64,000 nucleotides of DNA from Limnochordaceae bacterium (GCA_014896295.1 JADBKR010000004.1:1-64000), one strand, 5' to 3'. Positions 46,473 to 56,295 are shown, counted from the first letter of the stretch. Notes: generated by a model not told the origin, from the letters alone. Made by a program: numbers and translations.

Positions 46473-47447
46473 TTACTCCACCGCCGAGCGGAAATACCGG
46501 ACGTTGATCAGGGAAAGGCCGAAGATCACCATCGCCAGCGAGAAGGCGACCGACGACGCTTCACCCATCTCGAAGTACTGGAACGCCCGCTGGTAGATCA
46601 GGTAAGCGACGGTCGTGGTGCGCCCGAGAGGGCCTCCCCCGGTCATCGCGTACACCTCGGCGAAGGTCTGGAAGGTGCTGATCAGACCCATCACCACGAT
46701 GTAGTACGTCACCGGACGCAGAAGCGGCCACGTGACGTGCCGGAACTTCTTGAACGCCGACCCTCCGTCGAGCTCGACCGCCTCGTAGAGCTCGTGGGGG
46801 ATTCCCTGGAGGCCCGCGAGGTAGATCACCATGTTCCACCCGATGCCCCTCCACACCCGCATCAGCACGAGGGAGTGCAGGGCCAACTCGGGATCACCGA
46901 GCCAGTTGACGGGCCCCATGCCCAACCGGTCCAGCAAGAGGTTGAGTAACCCCGAACGCGGCTCGTACAGCCACAACCAGATCATGCTCACCGCGATGAT
47001 GGAGGTGACTACGGGAAGGTAGTACAGGGTCCGGAAGAGGGCGATCCCACGCACCGCCCTGTTCACGAGCAAGGCGAGTCCCAACGACAGCACGATGTTG
47101 AGGGGCAACACCTCGAGCGAATACTGCGCTGTCGTCCGCATGGCGGGCCAGAAGAGCGGATCGTCCAACAGAATGCGGCGGTAGTTGCCCACCCCGACCC
47201 ACACCGGCGGAGTGAGGATCTGGTACCGGGTAAAACTCAGGTACAAGGACGCCACGATAGGGCCCACATGCACGACCGTCACGTAGATCATGACGGGAGC
47301 GATGAACGCGTACCCCATGAGCGCCGTGTAGCGCCTGTTGCGGTTGCTCCAAAAGCTCCGCAATCCCGACGACGTCTGGATGGGAGCCGGGATCGTCCTG
47401 GCCGTCGTGGGTGCCTCGCTTTCCGGGCGGAGGGCGACCGCGGGCAC
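46473..47447 (-). CDS. Sugar ABC transporter permease (MalF type)
   Basis: A 324-residue permease with a hydrophilic N-terminal tail of about 40 residues and then six membrane segments (LMGYAFIAPVMIYVTVVHVG first). The EAA loop reads YEAVELDGGSAFKKFRHVTW, followed by FAEVYAMTGGGPLGRTTT. GTG 47447 is the start. It lies 40 bp after the binding-protein gene in the nanE-rpiR operon. The ligand is probably an amino-sugar-containing saccharide, judged by nanE. Confidence 0.92.
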   Translation of the reverse strand: MPAVALRPESEAPTTARTIPAPIQTSSGLRSFWSNRNRRYTALMGYAFIAPVMIYVTVVHVGPIVASLYLSFTRYQILTPPVWVGVGNYRRILLDDPLFWPAMRTTAQYSLEVLPLNIVLSLGLALLVNRAVRGIALFRTLYYLPVVTSIIAVSMIWLWLYEPRSGLLNLLLDRLGMGPVNWLGDPELALHSLVLMRVWRGIGWNMVIYLAGLQGIPHELYEAVELDGGSAFKKFRHVTWPLLRPVTYYIVVMGLISTFQTFAEVYAMTGGGPLGRTTTVAYLIYQRAFQYFEMGEASSVAFSLAMVIFGLSLINVRYFRSAVE

Positions 47448-47487
47448 GCGACCCGGGGGTGCCCTCCGCCAGCTCTTTAGGATCGCG

Positions 47488-48741
47488 TCATTGCAACTCG
47501 CGCTGCGACTCCCTCGCTGCCTCCTCCAGGGCCTTGGCCGGCGTCATGGCGCCGTACATCGCCTGTTCGATGTAGCGGGAGATGGTATCACGGATCTTGA
47601 CCCACTGCGGAACGTTGGGGTTGCCCCGGGAAACGGCCATGCCCTGCAGGTAGACCTGGAGGTTGGGGTCGGACGCAATGTGGGGGACCTTGCCCAGCGA
47701 CTGGCGAGCAGGCAGGCTCTGCAACGCCACGTTGATCTTCTCCATGGCGAAGGGAGACGATAGGAACCGCAGCACGCGCCACGCTTCCTCCTTGTGCTTG
47801 CTGCCGCTCGCCATGAAAAAGCCGTTGAACGCATACAGGGCCGCCTGGGTCTTCCGCTTGAGGGGCGGGGCTACCCGGAGATTGGGATACACCTGCGGAG
47901 CATACGTCTTCACGTTGGCGAGGTCGCCAGGCACGCCGAATATCATGGCGACCTCGGGCGTCCCGATGGCGGGGATACTCCCATGCCCCATATTGATGCT
48001 CGTGTCGGTCGTGCGGTCTTTCAGCACGAAGCCCGCCATCAACTCCAGCGCCTCGACGCCCTCCGGCGAGTTGAACGTGACCTTGCGGAAGCTCTTGTCG
48101 AAGAAGTCCCCGCCGTTTTGCCAGAGGAAGTTGGCCCAGATCTGGGGCGGATTGACGCCGTTCGTATACAGATCCAGTCCTTCGCGGACGAGCCGGTTAC
48201 CCCGCCAGATGGTCACCTTGCGAGCCGCTTCCCGCAACTCCTCCCACGTGGACGGCGCCTTGTCAGGGTCCAGGCCGGCCTCCCGGAAGAAGTCCGCCCG
48301 GTAGATGAGAAGCCACCCGGATCCGAAGATGGGCATCATGTAGCGCTTGCCGAGGTAGGAGCCGGCATCGAGCGTCACGCCGAAGTCCGCGGCATCGTCC
48401 ATGCGGGCGATGTAGCCGTCGAGGGGCTCGATCTGGCCGCTCGATGCGAACCCGGCCGTCGCCGCCTGCCCGTGCATGAACAAGTCCGGCGCCACTCCGC
48501 CCGCAAACGCCGTGGCCAGCTTCGTGGAGAGCTCGCCCCACGGCACGAAAGTCACCTCGAGGTCGATGTCCGGGTTCTCCCGTTCGAACGCCGGCACCAC
48601 TTCCTTGAGAACAGTATCCATCAATGGTTTCGGGTTACCTGCGAACCACACGTCGATTCGAACATTGCTCGCCGCGGCTACCGGTGCTACCCCGCTTGCT
48701 GCCAATACGATGGCGACGATCAGGGGCATCCACCTGCGCAC
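47488..48741 (-). CDS. Sugar ABC transporter substrate-binding protein (CUT1 type)
   Basis: A 417-residue binding protein. The short signal peptide RRWMPLIVAIVLAASGVAPV is cleaved near AAA, again without lipobox cysteine. The mature chain begins NVRIDVWFAGNPKPLMDTVL and has VTFVPWGELSTKLATAFAGG, APDLFMHGQAAT and PIFGSGWLLIYRADFFREAG, typical for the family. GTG 48741 follows GGAGG by about nine bases. It lies 40 bp after rpiR. Sequence identity with the other two CUT1 binding proteins here is low, so each operon probably has its own ligand. Confidence 0.92.
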   Translation of the reverse strand: MRRWMPLIVAIVLAASGVAPVAAASNVRIDVWFAGNPKPLMDTVLKEVVPAFERENPDIDLEVTFVPWGELSTKLATAFAGGVAPDLFMHGQAATAGFASSGQIEPLDGYIARMDDAADFGVTLDAGSYLGKRYMMPIFGSGWLLIYRADFFREAGLDPDKAPSTWEELREAARKVTIWRGNRLVREGLDLYTNGVNPPQIWANFLWQNGGDFFDKSFRKVTFNSPEGVEALELMAGFVLKDRTTDTSINMGHGSIPAIGTPEVAMIFGVPGDLANVKTYAPQVYPNLRVAPPLKRKTQAALYAFNGFFMASGSKHKEEAWRVLRFLSSPFAMEKINVALQSLPARQSLGKVPHIASDPNLQVYLQGMAVSRGNPNVPQWVKIRDTISRYIEQAMYGAMTPAKALEEAARESQRELQ

Positions 48742-48781
48742 GCCTCTCGCACCTCCGTCTGATGGGATGCACTCCCAGAGC

Positions 48782-49672
48782 TCAGTAGAGCTTGGGAGAT
48801 ATGGCCTTGCCGACATCCTCCTGATGGCGCCGTACCGCGTCCGGACGGCGCGCGACGAGCCCCCGCACCAGGAGGTCCAGCACGTGGAGTTGCCCGATCT
48901 TGGACGTGAACGACCCCGACTGTAGCGGCATCTCCCGGGTGGCGGTCACCAATACCACGTCAGCCACCCGGGTGATGGGCGCCTGCGCGTACCCCGTGAT
49001 GGCGACGGTGCTCGCGCCCCGCCGCTGAGCAGTCTGCAAGCATTGCACGGTGTCCGGGGTGCTCCCCGACACCGACAGGCCCACCGCCACGTCGCCCGGC
49101 TCGAGGGTGCCCGGCGGCCATCAACTGGAAGTGCGGGTCGGCGAACGACAGGGCCGGGAAGCCGAGACGCCAGAAGCGGTAGTGCGCATCCTGGGCCGTG
49201 ATCCCGGAGTGCCCGGCGCCGTAAAAGTGAATCTGCCGGGCTCGGGCCAAGAGCTCCACGGCCTGCTCCAACCGCGATCGGTCCAGCAGCCGGACCGTGT
49301 CGGAGATGACCCGGCTATTCTCCGCGGTCGCCTGCTCCACCAGGTCCGGGGACGCCTGCTCTTCCCGGATCACGGCGGTCGGAGCGTTTTCGGAGAAGAT
49401 GTCCGCGCCAGGGCCATCTTGAAGTCCTGATAGCTGCGGTACCCGAGCTTGCGCGCGAAGCGCAGCACGGTCGTCTCGCCTACCCCGGCGGCGACGGAGA
49501 GCTCCGTCACCGAGGCGTAGACCGATGCCTCGGGGTCCCGCCGCACCGCCTCGGCCACCTTGCGCTCGGAGCTGGTCAGCGAAGCCAGGCTCGTGTGGAG
49601 GCGGGCGAGCACCGGCGCATGCCGATCCGGGCCATCCGGCCGCGCGGAGCGGGCTGCTTCGTACGAAGGCAC
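48782..49672 (-). CDS. RpiR-family regulator (HTH plus SIS domain), two frame breaks
   Basis: About 296 residues. The N-terminal HTH_6 domain reads LTSSERKVAEAVRRDP and AAGVGETTVLRFARKLGYRS. One shift near 49413 leads to IREEQASPDLVEQATAENSR and the SIS start IHFYGAGHSGITAQDAHYRF. An extra G near 49112 leads to the frame of DVAVGLSVSGSTPDTVQCL and the C-terminus. The two breaks compensate. SIS domains of this class bind amino-sugar or other sugar phosphates. It lies 4 bp after nanE and upstream of the binding-protein gene, so it probably regulates this operon in response to ManNAc-6-P or GlcNAc-6-P. Confidence 0.87.
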
Positions 49673-49676
49673 GGGC

Positions 49677-50378
49677 TCAACCCCTCTCGAGCGCTTCGGC
49701 GAACCGCCGGGTGATGAGCTGCGGCCGGGTGATGGCCGTCCCCACCACCACGGCGAACGCCCCCAGCTCCAGGCAGCGGCGCGCCTGGTCCGGCTCCCAG
49801 ATGTGCCCCTCGACGATGACCGGCACCCCGAAGCGCCCGGTCACCTCCGCCACCATCCGCTCGATGAGGGCGAAATCGGGCCGGTACCCCAGGGGCTCGT
49901 GATCGCCGGCGTATCCCACGAGCGTCGTGGCAACGACGTCGAAGCCGAGACGGGCGGCCCGTACGCCCTCCTCGACCGAACTCACGTCGGCCATGAGTGG
50001 CACCGCGCTCCTGGCCCGCATCTCCTCGACGAGCCGCTCCAAGGTCCACCCGCCGGGCCGGGGGCGCGCCGTCGCATCGCACGCCACCACGTCGGCCCCC
50101 GCATCCAGCACCTCCAGCGCCTCGGTGAGGGTCGGGGTGATGTAGACGGGAGAGTCCGAGTAGTGGCGCTTTACGATCCCGACGATGGGAAGGGGTACCG
50201 CCTGCCGGATGGCGCGGATGTCCGCGGCTCCGTTGGCCCGGATACCCCGAGCCCCTCCCTGGTAGGCCGCCTTCGCCATCTCGGCCATGAAATGCGGCCC
50301 ATACAGCGGGTCTCCCTCACCGGCCTGGCACGACACGATGAGGCCGCCCGCCAGACTCTCCAGCACGGATCCCGGCAT
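49677..50378 (-). CDS. nanE: N-acylglucosamine-6-phosphate 2-epimerase
   Basis: A 233-residue TIM barrel that interconverts ManNAc-6-phosphate and GlcNAc-6-phosphate in sialic acid and amino-sugar catabolism. It begins LESLAGGLIVSCQAGEGDPL, with KAAYQGGARGIRANG, PIVGIVKRHYSDSPVYITPT (catalytic Lys), VACDATARPRPGG, MADVSSVEEG and VIVEGHIWEPDQA, all canonical. I chose ATG 50378 because it matches the usual N-terminus; the frame is open to ATG 50426, but there a GGAGG lies only one base away. First gene of the long minus-strand amino-sugar operon. No nanA or nanK is in the window. Confidence 0.92.
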   Translation of the reverse strand: MPGSVLESLAGGLIVSCQAGEGDPLYGPHFMAEMAKAAYQGGARGIRANGAADIRAIRQAVPLPIVGIVKRHYSDSPVYITPTLTEALEVLDAGADVVACDATARPRPGGWTLERLVEEMRARSAVPLMADVSSVEEGVRAARLGFDVVATTLVGYAGDHEPLGYRPDFALIERMVAEVTGRFGVPVIVEGHIWEPDQARRCLELGAFAVVVGTAITRPQLITRRFAEALERG

Positions 50379-50584
50379 CTCCGGGCGTAACCCCTTTCGC
50401 ACGAACGATTTCGACGTGTGGAGCATTCCTCCTTCATCAGCGGCGAGTCCGGTGGAGAAAAGCTCCGACCCCTCTCCCGCGACGCCGGTTTTCCCTGCTC
50501 ACGCTCCTCTTCGCTTCTTGCCGCCGAGGACCCTCACCTCCGTTCGCCGAAGCGAGGTACACCGGCACCGATCACTTTGCGGGG

Positions 50585-51337
50585 GTGAAGCGCCTGGGCA
50601 ACGTCATCACCTACCGGAAGGTCGTGGACCTCACCCACGTCCTCGAGCCCGGCAGTCCTGCCTGGCCCGGCGATCCGCCCGTGACCTTCGAAACCGTAGC
50701 CACGATCGAGGGCAACGGGTACTACCTGCGGCGGTTCAGCATGGGAGAGCACAGCGGCACCCACCTCAACGCTCCGAAGAGCTTCCACCCCACGGGATCG
50801 AGCGTCTCGGAGTACCCGCCGGGGGCGCTCGTTACGCCCGCCGTCCTCGTGGACGTCCGGGAGCGCGCGGCCGCCGCCCCGGACTATACGCTCGCTCTCG
50901 AGGACATCAGAGCCTGGGAGCGTCGACACGGGGACATCCCCGCCGGGTCCGTGGTGCTCCTGTTCACGGGCTGGCAGGAGCGGTGGAGCGATCCGCGTGC
51001 CTTTCTCGGGCTGGACGCAGAGGGCCGGCTCCATTTCCCCGGATTCGGCGTCGAGGCCGCCCGGTGGCTCCTGCATGAGCGCCGCATCCGGGGTCTCGGG
51101 ACCGATGCCCCCGGAGTGGAGCCTGGGTGGGACTCCTCTTTTGCCGTCAACCGGCTGGTGCTCGAGGAGCCCTCCTTCGCCGCCGATCCGGCCATCAAGC
51201 CGCCGCCGCGCCTCGTCCTCGAGTGCCTGGCCCACCTCGACGAGCTGCCTCCCACGGGCGCGATCCTCGTCATCGGGATACTGCGCCTGCGTGATGGCTC
51301 TGGCTCCCCGGCGTCGGTGCTGGCCTTGGTGCCGTAG
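50585..51337 (+). CDS. Cyclase-family (kynurenine formamidase-like) metal hydrolase
   Basis: A 250-residue protein of the cyclase/KynB family of metal-dependent amidases and lactonases. It begins with YRKVVDLTHVLEPGSPAWPG (residues about 10-29). The metal motif normally HxGTHxDxPxH appears as HSGTHLNAPKSFH, so the conserved Asp is Asn here. Later GLGTDAPGVEPG and a C-terminal ALVP match the family. GTG 50585 has GCGGGG upstream. Divergent from nanE and convergent with the MFS gene. The substrate cannot be inferred. Confidence 0.83.
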   Translation: MKRLGNVITYRKVVDLTHVLEPGSPAWPGDPPVTFETVATIEGNGYYLRRFSMGEHSGTHLNAPKSFHPTGSSVSEYPPGALVTPAVLVDVRERAAAAPDYTLALEDIRAWERRHGDIPAGSVVLLFTGWQERWSDPRAFLGLDAEGRLHFPGFGVEAARWLLHERRIRGLGTDAPGVEPGWDSSFAVNRLVLEEPSFAADPAIKPPPRLVLECLAHLDELPPTGAILVIGILRLRDGSGSPASVLALVP

Positions 51338-51409
51338 CGCCGGCGCGGCGGCCGGTGGCTGCACGTCATGGGCTGGAACCGCCCGGCTCTGCAGTTTTTC
51401 CAGCGGGTA

Positions 51410-52792
51410 TTACTTCATCTGGCCGAGGCGGTTCGCGTTGGAAATAGGTACAACTGGAGGCACGGCTCGCCTTCCGGTTCGTCCGGGGGGTACGGCCGCC
51501 CGGTCGGGCAAGGCCGCCGTACAACGCTCCTCGAGCCGCCGCTTCAACTGCCAGGCGAGCCCGGCCAGCAGCGCCGCCACGCCTGCGGCGGCCCAGTAAA
51601 CGGCCCGCAAACCCCACCCATCGGCGACGAGGCCGGCGGCCAGCGCGCCCAGGGCCGTAGCCAGCGCTTCGGCTCCGTCCAGGCCGCCCATCCCTCCTCC
51701 GCGCTCGTCGGCTCGCGTGAGGGCTCCGGCCGACCACGTCGCCCCGATGCGAAGCAGCGCGTACACGGGAAGCCCGAAGGCGATGGCCGCTGTAAGAGCT
51801 CCGGGCGCCGCGGCCATGACGGCGTACGTCACGCCGTAGAGCACGGCGCCCGTGACCATGAGCGGGCCCGGAGCAAGACGCACGCCCGGCCGCCCCATGA
51901 CCGCGTACACCAGCAGCCCGAGACCCGTGCTCGCCGCCACGGTGACGCCGTACCCGGACTCGCTGCCTCCGAGCACGCCCGTGAAGTAGAAGCCGAACAC
52001 CGTGAAGCTCGCCTCCGCGGCCAGCGCGGACAGTCCGAACACCGCGAACAGCAGGGCCATGGTCCCCCGGCCGTACAGCCGGCGCCAGTCCGCGACCATT
52101 CCGGCGAGCCGCCCGCGGAACGTGGCGATCCAGGAGCGGGCTGCGCAAGCCTTCCGGCCCCCGGGCAGGCCTCGCAAGGCCAGGCCGGCCCACACGCCCT
52201 GTGCGGTCACGACCCCTGCAACGACCAGAAGCAGGCCCTGAGGCGAAAGCCCCAGCCGCCCGCGGGCCGCCACTGCGGCGCTGCCGAGCAGCCATCCCCA
52301 CGACTCGAGCTGCAGCCACCACGCAAGCGGGCGGTAAGCAGCAGGGCGCCCGTCCCGGGAGGTGGCCGCCGCGCCGGGCGCCGCTCGACCTGCCGTCTCG
52401 CCCACCAGCGATACCAGGGCCTTGCCGGCCGGCGACAGCGCCGCGAAGAGCGCGGCCGTCAGGCTCACCACCATCATCGCCTGCAAGCCGGTCGAGACCT
52501 GGAGCAAGCCCACGCTCGCCAGCCAGTAGCCTGCGATGCCGACCAACAGCACGCGCTCGGGCCGGCCCGTGACGTCGACCAGCGCCCCCCACGCGTTGGC
52601 CGCCACGAACCTCACCAGAGCCGGCAGGGCCGTGACCAGGGCCAGCTGCGTGATCCGGCGTTCCCCGGAGGCATAGAGGTAGAGAGGGACGTAGCCGAAG
52701 ATGACCAGTTCGGTGAGGGTTCGCGTCAGGCTGGCTCCCAGCACCGCAGCCAGCTCTCCGGCCCGCCCGGGAGCATTCGCATGGAGCCCCAA
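51410..52792 (-). CDS. MFS transporter
   Basis: A 460-residue membrane protein with about 12 hydrophobic segments. The early loop LVRFVAANAWGALVDVTGRP resembles the loop 2-3 signature of the major facilitator superfamily. Between segments there is a basic loop of about 40 residues around residue 220. TTG 52792 is the likely start; no strong ribosome site is seen. No sugar-specific motif is present, and the protein could be an exporter. It is monocistronic, divergent from the glutaryl-CoA dehydrogenase gene. Confidence 0.8.
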   Translation of the reverse strand: MGLHANAPGRAGELAAVLGASLTRTLTELVIFGYVPLYLYASGERRITQLALVTALPALVRFVAANAWGALVDVTGRPERVLLVGIAGYWLASVGLLQVSTGLQAMMVVSLTAALFAALSPAGKALVSLVGETAGRAAPGAAATSRDGRPAAYRPLAWWLQLESWGWLLGSAAVAARGRLGLSPQGLLLVVAGVVTAQGVWAGLALRGLPGGRKACAARSWIATFRGRLAGMVADWRRLYGRGTMALLFAVFGLSALAAEASFTVFGFYFTGVLGGSESGYGVTVAASTGLGLLVYAVMGRPGVRLAPGPLMVTGAVLYGVTYAVMAAAPGALTAAIAFGLPVYALLRIGATWSAGALTRADERGGGMGGLDGAEALATALGALAAGLVADGWGLRAVYWAAAGVAALLAGLAWQLKRRLEERCTAALPDRAAVPPGRTGRRAVPPVVPISNANRLGQMK

Positions 52793-52953
52793 GGCTCGTC
52801 CACCCTCGTCGCAGCGCTCGATCCGCGACGTTCATCATATCATCGAGCGCCGCCGGGAGGAGTCTGCCTCGTGCCGGGCAAAAGGGTACAGCAGAGAGCA
52901 AGAGCCGCCTGCCGGCCCGATCCGGCCGCCGCGACAGGGGGTACTCGGCGCCC

Positions 52954-54115
52954 ATGCTGGACTACCTGCACGCCCTCGACCTCTTCACGCCCGAGCAACG
53001 CCAGATCCAGCAAGAAGCCCGCCGCCTCCTCGAGTCCGAAGCCCTGCCCCACGTCCGCGAGTGGTGGGAGGCAGGGGCCTTCCCGCGCCACCTGATCCCG
53101 CGGTTCGGCGAGATGGGGTTTCTCGGCGCCAATCTGCCGGAACAGTACGGCTGCGCCGGCATCGACAACGTCGCCTACGGTCTGGTCATGTACGAACTCG
53201 AGCGCATCGACTCGGGCCTGCGGAGCTTCGTGAGCGTGCAGGGGGCACTCTGCATGTATCCCGATCTTCGCGTACGGCTCCGAGGCACAAAGGCGCCACT
53301 ACCTGCCCCGGATGGCCTCCGGCCAGCTCGTCGGCTGCTTCGGCCTGACCGAGCCCGAGGGGGGATCCGACCCCGGGGCGATGAAGACCCGGGCCCGCCG
53401 GGACGGAAGCGACTGGGTGCTGTCGGGCACGAAGATGTGGATCACCAACGGCACCATCGCGCACGTCGCCGTCATCTGGGCACGGGACGAGGAAAGCGGC
53501 GTGGTGCGCGGTTTTCTCGTGCCGACCGACGCGCCCGGCTTCACGGCCCGGGAGGTGCCCCACAAGATGAGCCTGAGGGCGTCCGTGACCTCGGAGCTGG
53601 TACTCGACGAAGTGCGGGTGCCCGAGGAGGCGAGGCTTCCCGGAGCCGAGGGGTTGCGGGCCCCCCTTTCGTGCCTGACCCAGGCCCGCTACGGCATCGC
53701 GTGGGGCGCCCTGGGAGCGCTCGAGGCCGTCTACGAGGAAGCGGTCGAGTTCGCCCGCAGCCGCGTCACCTTCGGCCGCCCCATCGCCGGGCGCCAGCTG
53801 GTGCAGGCCAAGCTCGCCGACATGCTGACCGATCACACGACCGGGCTGCTGCTCGCATGGAGGCTGGGGCGGCTGAAGGACGAGGGAGCCCTTCACTTCG
53901 CGCAGGTGAGCATGGCCAAGCGCCATAACGTCCGGGCGGCGCTGAAGGCGGCGCGAGCGGCCCGGGAGATCCTGGGGGCCAGCGGCATCACCCTGGACTA
54001 CCACGCCATCCGTCACATGCTCAACCTGGAGACCGTGGACACGTACGAGGGCACGTACGACATCCACACCCTCATCCTGGGTCGGGAGATCACCGGCCTG
54101 GGAGCCCTCGAGTAG
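52954..54115 (+). CDS. gcdH: Glutaryl-CoA dehydrogenase-like acyl-CoA dehydrogenase, one frame break
   Basis: About 386 residues. Acyl-CoA dehydrogenase that oxidises and probably decarboxylates glutaryl-CoA to crotonyl-CoA, passing electrons to ETF. The N-terminal frame has FTPEQRQIQQEARRLLESEA and LRSFVSVQGALCMYP. One extra base near 53260 shifts to FAYGSEAQRRHYLPRMASGQ, GCFGLTEPEGGSDP, KMWITNG and the C-terminal YEGTYDIHTLILGREITG with the catalytic Glu. These last blocks are diagnostic for the glutaryl-CoA dehydrogenase branch. ATG 52954 is the start. The CoA-transferase gene follows by eight bases, as in glutarate degradation loci. Confidence 0.84.
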
Positions 54116-54123
54116 GGGGCCAG

Positions 54124-55443
54124 GTGGCCATGCTTTCAGAGCAGGCGAGCACGGGCACCGGGACCCCGGGTGCCGTCGCGGGGAGGGCCCCTGTCCCACT
54201 CCAGGGGATCAAGGTCCTGGACCTCTCGCGGGTCCTGGCCGGCCCCTTTTGTACCCAAGTGCTGGCCGACCTCGGAGCCACGGTGTGGAAAGTGGAGCCT
54301 CCTTGGGGGGACGAGACGCGCGGCTGGGGTCCGCCGTTCGTAGGAGGCGAGAGCGCCTACTTCCTCTCCGCCAACCGGGGTAAGAAGAGCCTTGCCGTCG
54401 ACCTCAAACACGAGGAAGGACGCCGGGTCGTACGAGCGCTCGCCGGTCGGGCCGACGTCCTGGTGGAAAACTTCAAGACCGGCGACCTCGCCCGCTACGG
54501 GCTCGACTACGAGCATCTCGCCGGTGCCAACCCCCGGCTCGTCTACGTCTCCATCACCGGCTTCGGCCACGACGGGCCCCGGGCCATGGAGCCTGGCTAC
54601 GACATCGCCCTGCAGGGCATGACCGGCATCATGAGCGTCACCGGCTGCCCGGACGGACCCCCGACCAAGGTCGGGGTCGCCTGGATCGACGTCATGACGG
54701 GGTTGACTGCAGCGGTGGGCGTGCTGGCCGCGCTGCGGGAGCGGGATCGGAGCGGCCTGGGCCAGCACCTGGACCTCTCCTTGTTCGACGTCGGGGTCAT
54801 GGCCATGGCCAATCTCGCCCAGAGTTATCTCGTCACGGGCCGAGTCCCTCGTCGCCTGGGTAACGCCCACGCGCAGCTGGTGCCGTACCAGGCGTTCGAG
54901 GCGGCCGACGGCTGGCTCATCGTGGCGGTGGGCAACGACGACCAGTTTCGCCGGTTTGCCGAGACGGCCGGCCTCGCGGGTCTCGCCCGTGACCCCCGCT
55001 TTGCCACCAACGCGGCAAGGGTGGAGCACCGGGAGGAGCTGGTGGCCATCCTGGCCGAGGCGATCCGGGCCCGCCCGCGCGGGGAGTGGATCCGGCGGCT
55101 GCAGGCCGCCAGGGTACCCGTCTCGCCCGTCTACGACCTCGGCGAGGTGTTCGCCGACCCGCAGGCCCAGGCTCGCAGGCTGGTGTGGCAGGCCGCTCAC
55201 CCGGCGGCCGGGGCGCTTCCCATGGTGGCGAGCCCATTCCAGCATTTCTCCCGGACGCCGGCCGGGCCGGGCGCGCCGCCGCCCCTGTTGGGAGAGCACA
55301 CGGCCGAGGTGCTGCGAGACGTGCTGGGCATGGAGGAGCAGCGCATCGAGGCGATGGAGGCCGCCGGCATCGTCCGGACGGCTTTGCGCGAAAGGGGAGA
55401 ACAGAGCCGTGGCCGTACGCAAGATTCTGATGCTCGTGGGTGA
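54124..55443 (+). CDS. Family III CoA-transferase (CaiB/BaiF), possibly glutarate CoA-transferase
   Basis: A 439-residue transferase that moves CoA between carboxylic acids through an aspartyl-CoA anhydride. It begins with [20 protein letters not shown] (residues about 27-46), then [18 protein letters not shown] and [11 protein letters not shown]. The catalytic Asp is in [19 protein letters not shown]. The C-terminus has the [16 protein letters not shown] element. GTG 54124 is the start, with ATG 54130 as alternative. Next to glutaryl-CoA dehydrogenase, a succinyl-CoA:glutarate CoA-transferase role is most likely. Confidence 0.88.
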   Translation: MAMLSEQASTGTGTPGAVAGRAPVPLQGIKVLDLSRVLAGPFCTQVLADLGATVWKVEPPWGDETRGWGPPFVGGESAYFLSANRGKKSLAVDLKHEEGRRVVRALAGRADVLVENFKTGDLARYGLDYEHLAGANPRLVYVSITGFGHDGPRAMEPGYDIALQGMTGIMSVTGCPDGPPTKVGVAWIDVMTGLTAAVGVLAALRERDRSGLGQHLDLSLFDVGVMAMANLAQSYLVTGRVPRRLGNAHAQLVPYQAFEAADGWLIVAVGNDDQFRRFAETAGLAGLARDPRFATNAARVEHREELVAILAEAIRARPRGEWIRRLQAARVPVSPVYDLGEVFADPQAQARRLVWQAAHPAAGALPMVASPFQHFSRTPAGPGAPPPLLGEHTAEVLRDVLGMEEQRIEAMEAAGIVRTALRERGEQSRGRTQDSDARG

Positions 55444-55990
55444 CTTCGTGGAGGATTACGAGGTGATGGTGCCGTTCCAGGCACTGCAGGCGGTGGGGCA
55501 TACCGTTCACGCCGTCTGCCCGGGCAAGAAGGCCGGGGAGAAGGTGCGGACCGCCGTCCACGACTTCGAAGGCGACCAGACCTACAGCGAAAAGCCGGGC
55601 CACAACTTCGCCCTCAACGCCACGTTCGACGACGTCCGCCCCGAAGCGTACGACGCACTGGTCATCCCGGGAGGCCGGGCGCCCGAGTACATCCGGCTCG
55701 ACGAGCGGGTGCTGGCGATCGTGCGGCACTTCGCCGAGACCCGCAAGCCGATCGCGGCGATCTGCCACGGGCCCCAGGTGCTGGCGGCCGCCGGGGTGCT
55801 CGAGGGCCGGTCGTGCACGGCCTACCCGGCCGTCGGCCCTGAGGTGCGCCGCGCAGGGGGACGGTGGGTCGAGGTGCCCGTGGACGAGGCCCACGTGGAC
55901 GGCAACCTGGTGACGGCGCCGGCCTGGCCGGCCCACCCGAAGTGGATCGCTCGCTTCCTGGAGGTGCTGGGTACCCGGATCACGCCCTGA
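55409..55990 (+). CDS. DJ-1/PfpI family protein
   Basis: A 193-residue class I glutamine-amidotransferase-like protein. It starts [19 protein letters not shown], with the DYEVM Glu near the active site, and has the nucleophile elbow [18 protein letters not shown] (Cys within ICHGPQ). Such proteins act as deglycases, glyoxalases, chaperones or proteases. GTG 55409 with AAGGGGAG ten bases upstream overlaps the CoA-transferase gene by 35 bp. Last gene of the glutarate-type operon; its role there is unclear, perhaps protein repair or aldehyde detoxification. Confidence 0.87.
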   Translation: MAVRKILMLVGDFVEDYEVMVPFQALQAVGHTVHAVCPGKKAGEKVRTAVHDFEGDQTYSEKPGHNFALNATFDDVRPEAYDALVIPGGRAPEYIRLDERVLAIVRHFAETRKPIAAICHGPQVLAAAGVLEGRSCTAYPAVGPEVRRAGGRWVEVPVDEAHVDGNLVTAPAWPAHPKWIARFLEVLGTRITP

Positions 55991-56026
55991 TATCGCAGGC
56001 AGCCTGTCAGGCGCCGGCGCGACAGG
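55985..56026. repeat. Intergenic repeat, copy A
   Basis: About 42 bases that share the pattern CCTGA...CAGGC.GC.TGTCAGG..GCCGGCGCGACAG with copy B at 58465-58500. The 3' part has CCTGTC and GACAGG as inverted arms 12 bases apart (56003-56008 and 56021-56026). It overlaps the last codon of the PfpI gene and lies before the HybA/HybB pair. Confidence 0.6.
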
Positions 56027-56295
56027 GCCGCGGTCAGCCGGTACGCCGCAGCCACGGTCAGGAGGAGGACGGCTCGCTGCCGTCCTCCTCCGCTTCTCGC
56101 CCCCGGCTCCTCGCCCTCCGCTTCTCGCCTTTGGAGTGCGTTGCACCCCGGGCCACTTTGTGCACGCTTTCACAGTGTGCAAGACGCGTGCAAGGTGGCG
56201 GCACGCTGTGCGCAAGGCGCACGCCAGCTACTCGCCAGCCACTTCGCCTAGGCTTGCATTGGAGCCGGGTGACATTACGGGAGGCTTGCGAGGTG
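55991..56295. other. 305-bp intergenic region before the HybA-like gene
   Basis: No gene is seen. In order it holds most of repeat copy A, a strong hairpin (56061-56091), a direct repeat of CCTCCGCTTCTCGCC (around 56085 and 56115), and an inverted pair TGCACGC (56161-56167) / GCGTGCA (56186-56192) that could be an operator for the downstream HybA/HybB genes. No convincing -35/-10 pair was found. Confidence 0.5.
56061..56091 (+). terminator. Strong hairpin after the glutarate operon, terminator-like
   Basis: GGAGGAGGACGGC and its exact complement (13-bp stem) surround the five-base loop TCGCT, 71 bases after the PfpI stop. There is no T-run after it, so intrinsic termination is uncertain; it may instead stabilise the 3' end of the transcript. 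Confidence 0.5.
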
